Source: Diphasiastrum complanatum (lineage: Eukaryota > Streptophyta > Lycopodiopsida > Lycopodiales > Lycopodiaceae). Taken from it: a DNA stretch of 64,000 nt. The DNA is taken from the NCBI GenBank assembly GCA_029204225.1, contig CM055111.1:16725019-16789018 (forward strand). Direction: 5' to 3'. The translations under genes were made by a program, and so were the position numbers. Shown here one piece after another: positions 54,575 through 64,000 of the stretch. How positions within the stretch are numbered: the stretch's first letter is position 1; each line of letters begins with the position of its first letter. Under the pieces are notes generated by a model. The model ran no database searches. It was given only the letters and a program-made list of their open reading frames with translations, and had not been told where the DNA came from.

Positions 54575-56483
54575 ATGGCATCTGGTTGGTGCCATAAACC
54601 TTTTTTGAATCACCCTAAGCTACGAAGGTTCAGCACAAAGATTCATTTAGTGACCATCCCAGACTTGGCGACAAAGATCGAGTTCACTCGTAGTTTTCTG
54701 GCCAACCTCAACATTCACCTTCCTACATGTACTAGGCAACACTGGAAATGTGTCGTGTGAGTGGCCTATTCTACCTTTGATGTTGAAAACGAGTCTTTCC
54801 TAATCCCATCAGGCCAAAATGAGGTCATTGTTCCACTGGACATTTCAGTAATCCAGGCATGGGAGTTCCTGAATGAAGGTGAAACCATCCATGGAAGTGG
54901 CACGACATATGACCACAACTACCTAAAGACCTTTTTGAAAGATGATGGTACAACAAACATTTGTATGAATGATGGCTACACAATCCAATATATCAACAAG
55001 GACAAAGATCTACAAGAAGCGGCAAAGCTGTTGCATATGCTGATTGAGGTCCAGAATCTCCGAATGGACTGCATTTCCCCCAATGACCTATTTGCCTTAT
55101 CTTTTGCGAGGGGAGAGCAATATATCTAGCACTACAATTGGGCGGACAAGCTGACGAAGAAATTCCAACTAGCATTAAAGGGAAATAAGGCAGTCACCAG
55201 GGTCGAACACATCGTGGCAATGGTCCTCACTCGCCAGCTAGGGGCCCATTGCACAGAGCGCCTCCATGACCTCCAGGGCAAAGATCCAGATGTGTTGCAC
55301 CAAGCCACTCAGCACGCACAACGGTGAATCACCAACAAGAATCACACATCATAGAAAATCTAGTAAAGCAGACAAGCTTCAAGAAGCTGACATAGCCAGC
55401 GAAGCAGATCCACAATAAGAGGATGTGCAGAAAGCCGAGGCCGAGGACCTAGGAGGCGACGACTTTGGGAGAGATGACTCAAACACCTTTGACCACACAA
55501 TGGTGGCCCAGTACTCCACTCAATTAGCGGCCATTCTTACCAGTATAGTTCCTCCAGCAACAATCATGACAATAGTAGGCCTTTCAACACAACAGCAACT
55601 TCTGGCAATATCCCAGGCGGATCATGTAACCTCACTTGATGCCATGATGGTCACCACCACTACGGTCCTCCTATCCACTCCACCCTCCATCACCGTCACT
55701 ACCTCCTCCTCTCCAATCACCGTTTTTGTTTTTTTTACCAACCCCCACACCCAAATCACCACCCCCCATCATCACTACTAGCTCTTCCTCCGCATTTAAT
55801 TTTAACTTTGATTCTGATTCGTTGCTCAACTCCTAAAAACTGCAGTTACCACCATTTCTTCCACACCTTCTATCGCCACTAAAACCCCACCCACTATTCC
55901 TATCCACAATCAACCTAACTCTTCACAACACCCTCCACAACACGACAACTACGTCTCTCCCTTCACTCACATTCCTCCATTCACTAATATTCCCCCACAG
56001 TACCCGGATGGAAATAAACCCCTTCCTTACCTGGGTCCTTGGGAGCAACTTCTCCCTTCAATGCAAAAGGACATCTGGTCTAATCACGATGCACAGACTT
56101 ACCTTGCTCAATCCATTGCTAATTATCAATCATTTAGGAGCACGACGCCACAGGAAAATCTTGTGCTGACCAAACAACTACAGAAAGCGGTACAAGTAGT
56201 GAACGAAGCCAATGAGCAAGCAGCACGCACACGTCGGGATGAAGAACTCACTTCCAACCAAATGGACAAAATGCAAAAGGGCATAGATCAGCTTCAAGTA
56301 GAAGTCAATCAAAAGGACACACAACTAAGCCAGCTCCAACAATGCTTGGATGCCGAAACTAGTTCCAACCAAGAGTCACGTGGTACTATGATGGGACAAA
56401 TCAGTGAGATTAATTTCCAATTATTTGCTCTACTTCCTATACCGGAGGGCATGATAATTCCACATTCAGCATACCAACAACTG
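54575..56483 (+). pseudogene. Decayed gene of unknown function with coiled coil
   Basis: ATG 54575 starts a frame open except for TGA 54758-54760 and TAG 55127-55129, readable to about 55324. It is a roughly 250-residue well-mixed region (LVTIPDLATKIEFTRSFLAN; VIQAWEFLNEGETIHGSGTT; RMDCISPNDLFALSFARGEQ; YNWADKLTKKFQLALKGNKA; VEHIVAMVLTRQLGA). A broken Gln/Asp-rich segment and a Thr/Ser/Pro-rich stretch (55425-55781, then Pro/His/Asn-rich to 56040) follow. Then 56061-56480 encodes a likely coiled coil (heptad-rich MDKMQKGIDQLQVEVNQKDT). At 56484 it is cut by copia RT sequence. A TATA-like GCTATAAATAGGGG lies at about 54396. I know no such family. It might be a host gene or a gag-like ORF of an unclassified element. 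Confidence 0.45.
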
Positions 56484-57650
56484 GATTCTTATTTCTATTG
56501 CTTGTTTTTTTAAGTGGAAGGTGTTCCAATTAGATGTATCCAATGCTTTTCTAAATGGTTATCTTGAGGAGGAGATCTATATGAAACAACCTCAAGGATA
56601 AGTCCAAAGTGTGCTTGCTCTTCAAAAGTCTTTATGGAATCAAGCAAGCACCAAGATCATGGTATTCAAGACTTAATTCTTTTCTTATCTCACTAGCATT
56701 TACTCTTAGTGACTATGATCCTTCCATGTATCTAAAGTTTGTTGATAGCAATATTGTCATTCTTCTAATTTATGTTGATGACATTATTCTTTGTGGAAGT
56801 TGTATCAAGCCAGTTGATGAAACTTAGCTAGCACTTGGATGTGACTTTAAAATGCAAGATCTAGGAGAGATAGATTACATCCTAGGCCTAGAAATTGCTT
56901 TTTATAAAAATCATGTCTTTATATGCCAATCTAGATATGCTCACTCTATGTTGAAGAAATTTCATATGGAAAATTCTAAGATCATAGATACTCCAATGGA
57001 GCAAATTGTAAAATATCCTAATAAAGGTGATGAAAGATCCTTTGAGGACATCACACTTTTTAGGATTCTTGTAGGCTCCTTGATTTGGCTTACCATTACT
57101 AGGCCCGATCTAAGTTTTTGTGCTCATAAATTAAGTCAATTTATGCAACCTCCTAAGATCCATCATTGGAAGATGGCCAAGAAGATTTCTAAGATATGTA
57201 TCTTCATCTTGTGATTATGGTCTACTTTATAAAAGTCAAGATCCATCCATTGTTGGCTACTCAGATTCGGACTTCGCAAGTGACAAGATGGATCGAACGT
57301 CCATTAGTGCATACACTATCTTTCTTGGAGGCAATCTAATATCTTGGCTTTCCAAAAAGCAAGATACTATATGTCTCTCTTCATGTGAGGTCGAGTACAA
57401 AGCACTCACTACAACTTCCAAAGAGGTGCTTTGGATCAATAATCCCATATTTCATGCAAGAAGCAAGCACAAAGAAGTGTCACACCATTTTGTGAGAGAA
57501 AAGCTTATTGGAGGAGAAATCTATTTGGAGCATGTCAACTCGTCCTCTTGTATTGCCGATCTACTCTCCAAGCCTTTGAGCAAAAGTGCTTTCATCAAGC
57601 ATTGATCTAATCTTGGAGTTATATCAAGATCAATGCTTAAATCTTCATAG
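56484..57650 (+). pseudogene. Family-A chain: RT and RNase H before LTR copy 3
   Basis: Enters RT at the ILISLACFFKWK position (gattcttatttctattgc) in mid-domain. It goes through [17 protein letters not shown], a 15-base loss at 56598, [13 protein letters not shown] and YVDDIILCGSC, with a stop at 56825. YILGLEIAFYKNH follows, a frame break at about 57185, then RNase H with MDRTSISAYTIFLGG and a roughly 70-base deletion near 57440 that removes the CDN catalytic region. It ends KPLSKSAFIKH. It probably is the right half of the unit whose gag is at 48690. Confidence 0.85.
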
Positions 57651-57668
57651 ACAATTTTTTACGAGGAG

Positions 57669-58400
57669 TGTGAAGAATTGAAAAAGATTATCTATGTTAG
57701 ATATAGGCTTATGTCTCCTATATCAAGCATCTAGGTGTAGGATGTTGATAAGAACAAATTTGGCATAGATGGCAAATACTGCATTTCCACTTGTAATGCC
57801 ACTATTGAGCCAAAATAGAGTAAGAGGCTAAACTCATGCCAATTAGAGTGTAGACAAGTTTAATGCTTTTGTTTGATGAATTCTAAGAGGTCCAATAGGA
57901 TTTAGAGGTGGAACCATGTGAGGTCCAATAGGAATTTGAGGTGTGCTTGAATATAGTCCAATAGAATTAAGAGCTGCATGGATCAATGGTCCAATAGGAT
58001 TAAGAGGTGACAAAGTGTGGTCCAATCATAGTTAAGCATAGTGGTAGCTCGTGGATCTACTAGTATCATTGTACTCCTCATTTTGGATCTAATTGATTTG
58101 GTGATTGTGTGGATTTTGAGTGTCATTGGATTTCTAGCCTTCTCTCTCTACCCGAGAGCTCATCATGGTTTTTCTCTCTCTACCTGAGGAGAGCAGCTTA
58201 TTTTTACTTGAATAATTTTTTAATACTTCCCACACCTGTGAGTGAGAGTTGGAAGTGATTGAATGCATGTAGAAGTGTGTTTTTGCCATAGAATCAAAGA
58301 TAGATCTTGAATCTCAATCTAATCTTGATCTTGGTGCATCTACACACCTTAGGAGATCACAAGAACATGTTGTGGACAATCCACACGTGTGAAATCAACA
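57669..58400 (+). repeat. Family-A LTR, chain copy 3, shared
   Basis: TGTGAAGAATTG...GAAATCAACA, 732 bp, with pol and a purine tract (ACGAGGAG) on the left and a PBS on the right, hence shared by two units. It carries CACACGTGTG at 58382-58391. Confidence 0.93.
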
Positions 58401-58412
58401 TGGTATCAGAGC
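58401..58412 (+). promoter_or_regulatory. tRNA-Met primer-binding site, chain unit 3
   Basis: TGGTATCAGAGC at the first base after the LTR. The leader to 59143 aligns with the leaders at 20822 and 47951. Confidence 0.92.
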
Positions 58413-59143
58413 CTACCTATCATTACCATGCATTTTGATCCATTTAAGTGAAAACTATTCATCATTCTTGAGCTAGAAATTATCAAGGTCCATCTTCCTA
58501 GCTATCTTGTTCAATTTTAGATCAAAAGAGATCAAAAGGTCTGACCTGGTACTGTACAAAATCAGGTGCTCAGACACGTGTGATGAACATCCAATTTCAG
58601 TTTGGAAGTCTCTCTCATGCTTGATCCATTTATCTTGCTTGATAGCTTCTTTTGAAGCTATTTTTGTCTAGTTTCTGATACAATCAGTTTCAATCCATTT
58701 GGTTGAGCCAATCAGAAGTTATAAGATCTTGAAGAGGGTTAGGTAGGGCACCTAGATCTGGGTGGACACATTTGGTTTGGTCAAGAGATTGCTTGGTTGA
58801 TCCAAAATCATGGTTGTATGCTTACCAATCTCATCTATATGTGATCTAGGCACTGTTTTGAGATCTTAGCCATTTTGTTTCATGCAATATCATTGTATTT
58901 GTGTCAAATTTGGTTTCTTAGTGTACTTCACACGTGCTAAGAGTGTTTGATCCCAACTTTTCCCATACTCCATCATTTGATGTGAAATAGATCTTGTTTT
59001 AGAGAGATTTGTGTAGCTAGTGAGAATCAATTCACAAATAGTTGCAAGATCTTTCATAGGAGGAGATAGCACTCTATTATTGGATCTTATTGAGAGTGTG
59101 TAGCAACATTTATTGTTCATCATTTGAGTTTTCTTCACTTCAA

Positions 59144-60196
59144 ATGTCTTCAATGGGTTCATCCTTGTTGGAACCAAATGAAAGATTGTCCACTTCAAAC
59201 TATTCAATTTGGAAAATGAGGATGGAGTCCATCTTGATCCTTCAAGACGTGATGGACATAGTTCTTGGCCATGAAGAAGAACCACAAGTTCTTCAAGAGG
59301 TTCAAAAATACAACAAGAGGGCTAGGATGGCTCTCCACTACATTAAGATGAATGTCTCTAATGAGATATTGAGGGAGATAGGTACTTGTACAACAGCCAA
59401 AGAAGCTTGGGATTGTCTCAAGACTATCTATGAGGCTAAAAATACCTCTAGCCTTCTCACTCTTAGAAATCAAATCTTTCAAAGTAGCCAAAAGAGTGAT
59501 TAGAGTGCATCTAGTTATGTTTTGAGAGTAGAAGATATTCATAGCAAACTTGCTTGTATTGGTGATTCCATCAATCAAAATGAGCTAGTTCAAGTCATTC
59601 TCAATGGCTTGAGAAGTGAGTTTAATAACCTTTTCCAATCCTATGCCATTAAGGAGGAGCTACCAAGTTTGGGGGCTCTCCAAAGTGTGCTAATTTTAGA
59701 ACAATCAAGACAAGAGTACAAGCTCTTGAGGATGGACAAGCTCTCTCTCACTCATAATGATGGCAAAGCTCTCTTTGCCAAGGATAAGCACAAAGGGAGG
59801 AGCAAGAACCAACATCAACAATCCTCAAGCAAGGACAAAGTCAAATCCAAAGACAAAGATGAGGAGGAAGATGATTCCTCTAATGCTTCATCATCCAAGC
59901 TCAAGAAGAAGAAGATCAGGTGCTTTTATTGTGGCAAGAAATGCCATTATGCCACCAATTGCTTCAAGAAGAAGAATCAACTCAAGCAAGCCAACATTAC
60001 CAATGAGAAGGTAGACACTATTGCAAGTGATGGAGAGGGATCTCTTATGGTCTCTAGTTTCGCATCTACTCCTTCCAAGAAGGACGGCCTATGGTATATT
60101 GATAGTGGAGCCTCTTCACATATGTGTAACTCCAAGGACTCTTTCTCTTCTATTGCACCTTATGATGGAGTCAAAATCAATATACACTGCAAATGA
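59144..60196 (+). pseudogene. Family-A chain unit 3: gag and protease
   Basis: ATG 59144. Gag is readable in one frame across a single TAG at 59501-59503 (a Glu codon in the sister copies). It retains the eight bases missing from A1. It has NYSIWKMRMESILILQDVMD, IKMNVSNEILREIG, the Lys-rich linker, zinc knuckle CFYCGKKCHYATNC (an extra Cys replaces Gly) and protease IDSGASSHMC. A two-base loss near 60175 shifts the frame just after the protease core. This is the best-preserved gag in the window. Confidence 0.9.
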
Positions 60197-61853
60197 TTTT
60201 GAATGTCCTATTGAAGGCATAGGGAACATTCCCATGAAGCTTGCATCCTCTAAAGTTCTTTATGTACCTAAGCTTACTAAGAATCTTATTAGTGCTGACC
60301 AATTGCTTGATAATGGCCTTGATGTAAAATTCAATGTTGATACTTGCACTATCAAGAAGATTGATGAGATACTTGCATTAGGATCTAGATTTGGAGGCAT
60401 CTATGAACTAGAGAGTTCACTTGTGCCTAATCTCCATCTCAAAATGGAGTGGCCGAGAGAAAGAATAGATCTGCATGTGAATGTGCAAAATATATGAAAA
60501 TTGAGGCATCTTTGCCCAAAGATTTTTGGGGAGAAGCCGTTGATTGTGCAAATTATCTTTGCAATAGGCTCCCACATATAGCTCTTGGAGGAAAGTCACC
60601 ATTTGAAATCTTATATTTGAAGAAGTCCAAGGACGATCACCTTAGAGTTTTTGGATGCATATGCTTTGCCCATATTCCCTTGGAAACAAGGAAGAAGGAA
60701 GATCCTAGTGCATGCAAAGGTATCATGGTTGGATACTCATCCACCATGAAGGCCTATAGAGTCTTTTACCTCTCTACTTTTCAAGTTATTAAAAGTAGAG
60801 ATGTTGTCTTTCATTAAAATCAACACTCATCCTTTGAAGAGGCCGAGATCAAGAAGTCTACGGATGCATCCCCAATTATTGATTTTGAAGACAATCATGA
60901 TGTGCTGGGGTCGATATTTGAAGAAGACTCTCCTCGGATTTTCTCACTAAGAAAATCAATGAGAGATAGATCCAAGCCTAAGAGACTCTCATATGTTGAC
61001 AAAGGCAAACAAGTGGATCTTGATTCCACTAATTATGTTTTTTATGTCTCTCATGAAGAGCCAAAGAATGTACAAGAGGCACTCAATACCAAGGAGTGGT
61101 ATGATGCCATGAAGCAAGGGTATGATGCATTGATCGCCAACAATACCTGGGAGCTTGTGGATCCTCCATCCAACAAGCATGTGATTGGTTGCAAGTGGGT
61201 ATTTTGGATCAAGTTCAATCATGATGGCACCATCAACAAGTATAAAGCAAGATTATGTGCCAAAGGATTTGATCAAATCCATGACTTTGATTATGAGGAG
61301 ACCTTTGCACCTGTTGCAAAGATGGTGACAATAAGAATTCTTATTTCTATTGCTTGTTTCTTTAAGTGGAAGGTATTCCAATTAGATGTATCCAATGCTT
61401 TTCTAAATGGTTATCTTGAAGAGGAGATCTATATGGAACAACCTCAAGGATTCATCAAGGATGAGTCCAAAGTGTGCTTGCTCTTCAAAAGTCTTTATAT
61501 ACTCAAGCAAGCACCAAGATCATGGTATTCAAGACTTAATTCTTTTCTTATCTCACTAGGATTTACTCTTAGTGACTATGATCCTTCCATGTATCTAAAG
61601 TTTGTTGATAGCAATATCGTCATTCTTCTAATTTATGTTGATGACATTATTCTTTGTGGAAGTTGTATCAAGCCAGTTGATGAAACTAAGTTAGCACTTG
61701 GATGTGAGTTTAAAATGCAAGATCTAGGAGAGATACATTACATCCTAGGCCTAGAAATTGATTTTTATAAAAATCATGTCTTTATATGGCAATCTAGATA
61801 TGCTCACTCTATGTTGAAAAAATTCCATATGAAAAATTCTAAGACATAGATAC
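60197..61853 (+). pseudogene. Family-A chain unit 3: integrase remnant and RT
   Basis: After the protease C-terminus (ECPIEGIGNIP; LYVPKLTKNLIS) the text jumps at about 60408 from the pre-integrase ELD position to the integrase C-terminal side. About 500 bp, including the zinc domain and the two catalytic Asp, are deleted; only the NGVAERKNRS-type Glu region remains. The linker and RT then follow in one frame from 60449 with a single TAA at 60815-60817: [39 protein letters not shown] and YVDDIILCG. RT is cut at 61853 by the TRIM-like chain. Confidence 0.88.
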
Positions 61854-62503
61854 TGTGAAAGATTCAACTAGTTTCATCACATTTTGCAATATTTCCATAT
61901 TTGGCATATTGAGGCCAAAACTTGTTTTAGACTTAGAGGTTGACTTTTCAAAGTTCATTAGTCTAAATTTCTTTTGAATAAACACTTTTTGAAAGTGTGG
62001 GAAAGATAGAATGCGAGTTTGAGTAGATTCAATTTGAATAAGTTGGGTACATTGAATCTAGACCCAAAATTGGTAGGGTTAGCATTTTGGTGGGAAAGCC
62101 AAGTGGCCAAATAGGGTTTGGACCTGTTATAAAAGGATGTAACTCGTGGAGAGAGTCATCTTCTCTCTTCTCTATCTCATTTCATGCTTATACATGGTTC
62201 TCTTGGGTTCTACTATCCATTAGTACACTATCTTGGTGATTGCTTGCAATTGTATGTGTAGAATGATCTATATTTGTTATTTTTGGATCCACACATGTGA
62301 AATACAATAGCTTGCTGGTTTTGTACGGACAGCAACAATACATAATTATTTCATTCAAGTTTGATCAAGTTCTATTAGTGTTTGCATCTCAAATTGTGTG
62401 TAGATGCTGATTTTTCTACATTGGTGAAATTGGTAGTGTATTTCTCTTTCTAACCAAAGATCATTCAAATATATTGGATCTTGAGGATCTGAAATCTTTC
62501 ACA
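61854..62503 (+). repeat. TRIM-like element LTR, copy 1
   Basis: TGTGAAAGATTCAACTAG...GAAATCTTTCACA, 650 bp, with inverted ends TGTGAAAGATT/AATCTTTCACA (10 of 11 pair). TATA box TTATAAAAGG at about 62129-62138. It interrupts RT of the family-A unit, which fixes its left boundary. Confidence 0.9.
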
Positions 62504-62724
62504 TGGTATCAGAGCTTGTGTTTCAGGTTATGAAGGAGGAAATCAGATCTATCAATGATTTGGTGAAGATATCAAGTCTAGAGCATGCTAGAGAGGATTC
62601 TACACCAGAATCGGATTTTTTGCTTTTGTAGATTGGATCTTTTGTAGATCAAAACACTAAATAGGTCAATGTACTTCACTTGGAATATTATCAAAGTCTA
62701 TGCTAAAACTAGTTGAAGAGGGAG
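62504..62724 (+). mobile_element. TRIM-like internal domain 1 (221 bp, non-coding)
   Basis: Begins with PBS TGGTATCAGAGC (62504-62515) and ends with the purine tract GAAGAGGGAG. Between them lie about 200 bp without ORF or recognisable gene. Such tiny internals with PBS and PPT define terminal-repeat retrotransposons in miniature. The LTR here is longer than in classical TRIMs. Confidence 0.85.
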
Positions 62725-63206
62725 TGTGAAAGATTCAACTAGTTTCATCACATTTTGCAATATTTTCATATTTGGTATATTGAGGCCAAAACTTGTTTTA
62801 GAATTAGAGGTTGACTTTTCAAAGTTCATTAGTCTAAATTTCATTTGAATAAACACTTTTTGAAAGTGTGGGAAAGATAGAATGTGAGTTTGAGTAGATT
62901 CAATTTGAATAAATTGGGTACATTGAATCTAGACCCAAAATTGGTAGGGTTAGCATTTTGGTGGGAAAGACTATATTTGTTATTTTTGGATCCACACATG
63001 TGAAATACAATAGCTTGCTGGTTTTGTATGGACAGCAATAGTACATAATTATCTCATTCAAGTTTGATCAAGTTCTATTAGTGTTTGCATCTCAAATTGT
63101 GTGTAGATGCTGATTTTTCTACATTGGTGAAATTGGTAGTGTATTTCTCTTTCTAACCAAAGGTCATTCAAATAGATTGGATCTTGAGGATCTGAAATCT
63201 TTCACA
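62725..63206 (+). repeat. TRIM-like element LTR, copy 2, promoter deleted
   Basis: Same termini as copy 1 but 482 bp. 168 bp, from 'ggtgggaaag' to 'ctatatttg', are missing. This removes the TATA box and the probable transcription start. It is flanked by a PPT on the left and a PBS on the right, so it is shared by two units. Confidence 0.9.
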
Positions 63207-63427
63207 TGGTATCAGAGCTTGTGTTTCAGGTTATGAAGGAGGAAATCAGATCTATCAATGATTTGGTGAAGATATTAAGTCTAGAGCATGCTAGAGAGGA
63301 TTCTACACCAGAATCGGATTTTTTGCTTTTGTAGATTGGATCTTTTGTAGATCAAAACACTAAATAGGTCAATGTACTTCACTTGGAATATTATCAAAGT
63401 CTATGCTAAAACTAGTTGAAGAGGGAG
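63207..63427 (+). mobile_element. TRIM-like internal domain 2 (221 bp, non-coding)
   Basis: Nearly identical to 62504-62724 (the difference 'gatatcaag'/'gatattaag' is easily seen), with PBS at 63207-63218 and GAAGAGGGAG at its end. Confidence 0.88.
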
Positions 63428-64000
63428 TGTGAAAGATTCAACTAGTTTCATCACATTTTGCAATATTTTCATATTTGGTATATTGAGGCCAAAACTTGTT
63501 TTAGACTTAGAGGTTGACTTTTCAAAGTTCATTAGTCTAAATTTCTTTTGAATAAACACTTTTTGAAAGTTTGGGAAAGATAGAATGCGAGGTTGAGTAG
63601 ATTCAATTTGAATAAGTTGGGTACATTGAATCTAGACCCAAAATTGGTAGGGTTAGCATTTTGGTGGGAAAGCCAAGTGGCCAAATAGGGTTTGGACCTG
63701 CTATAAAAGGATGTAACTCGTGGAGAGAGTCATCTTCTCTCTTCTCTATCTCATTTCATGCTTATACATGGTTCTCTTGGTTTCTACTATCCATTGGTGC
63801 ACTATCTTGGTGATTGCTTGCAATTGTATGTGTAGAATGATCTATATTTGTTATTTTTGGATCCACACATGTGAAATACAATAGCTTGCTGGTTTTGTAT
63901 GGACAGCAACAATACATAATTATTTCATTCAAGTTTGATCAAGTTCTATTAGTGTTTGCATCTCAAATTGTGTGTAGATGCTGATTTTTCTACATTGGTG
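63428..64000 (+). repeat. TRIM-like element LTR, copy 3, cut by window end
   Basis: Full-length type containing the segment deleted in copy 2 (CTATAAAAGG at about 63702-63711). The right end lies outside the window. Confidence 0.9.

Noticed and set aside
1..64000. tRNA genes suggested by many tRNA-complementary sites
   Set aside because: These are 12-base primer-binding sites beside LTRs. No cloverleaf or A/B boxes were seen.

Overview
The window is nuclear DNA from a large, repeat-choked plant genome. It consists almost wholly of nested, mostly broken LTR retrotransposons. Ty1/copia elements dominate: copia-type gag, protease, integrase, reverse transcriptase (RT) and RNase H motifs recur, with primer-binding sites (PBS) complementary to initiator tRNA-Met (TGGTATCAGAGC). 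Ty3/gypsy pieces are fewer. A conifer-like or other giant genome would fit the age and density of the wreckage, but nothing seen fixes the species. No tRNA, rRNA, CRISPR or bacterial-style operon was found.

Layout. 1-4959: tandem copia chain (internal end - LTR - internal - LTR). 5395-5543: putative CACTA-like DNA transposon end. 5853-11895: copia remnants, one split by a compact non-autonomous Ty3-type element (7086-9509) with a CAAGA target-site duplication. 12600-13046 and 18873-19280: minisatellites on either side of copia element B (13132-18868), which carries a duplicated PBS. 19442-20072 plus 26282-26351: an unidentified open reading frame interrupted by copia element A1 (20073-26276), the only element here with both 737-bp LTRs, a PBS, a polypurine tract (PPT), the full domain order and a perfect CCATT duplication. 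It still carries two frameshifting deletions and a gag stop. 27505-32510: two minus-strand copia remnants (G and E), E inserted in the integrase of G. 32538-36180: copia remnant C, related to B. 37885-39235: minus-strand Ty3-type gag. 39-45 kb: mostly unrecognised, with a hairpin, GA/GT microsatellites and a second CACTA-like end.

45384-61853 is a long chain of family-A LTRs and internals. Its middle unit is broken by about 6.8 kb holding an inverted copia fragment, a reversed B-type LTR piece, a minus-strand Ty3 remnant (50230-52798), a possible N4/N6 DNA methyltransferase gene fragment with an 89-bp intron (53923-54437, minus) and a decayed gene of unknown function with a coiled coil (54575-56483). 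61854-64000 is a chain of a TRIM-like element (three LTRs, two 221-bp non-coding internals) running off the window edge.

No element here looks able to move by itself: every gag-pol is interrupted. The items most worth following are the methyltransferase-like exon pair, the ORF broken by A1, the repeated multi-LTR chain architecture in three unrelated families, and the CACACGTGTG palindromes conserved in family-A LTRs and leaders.
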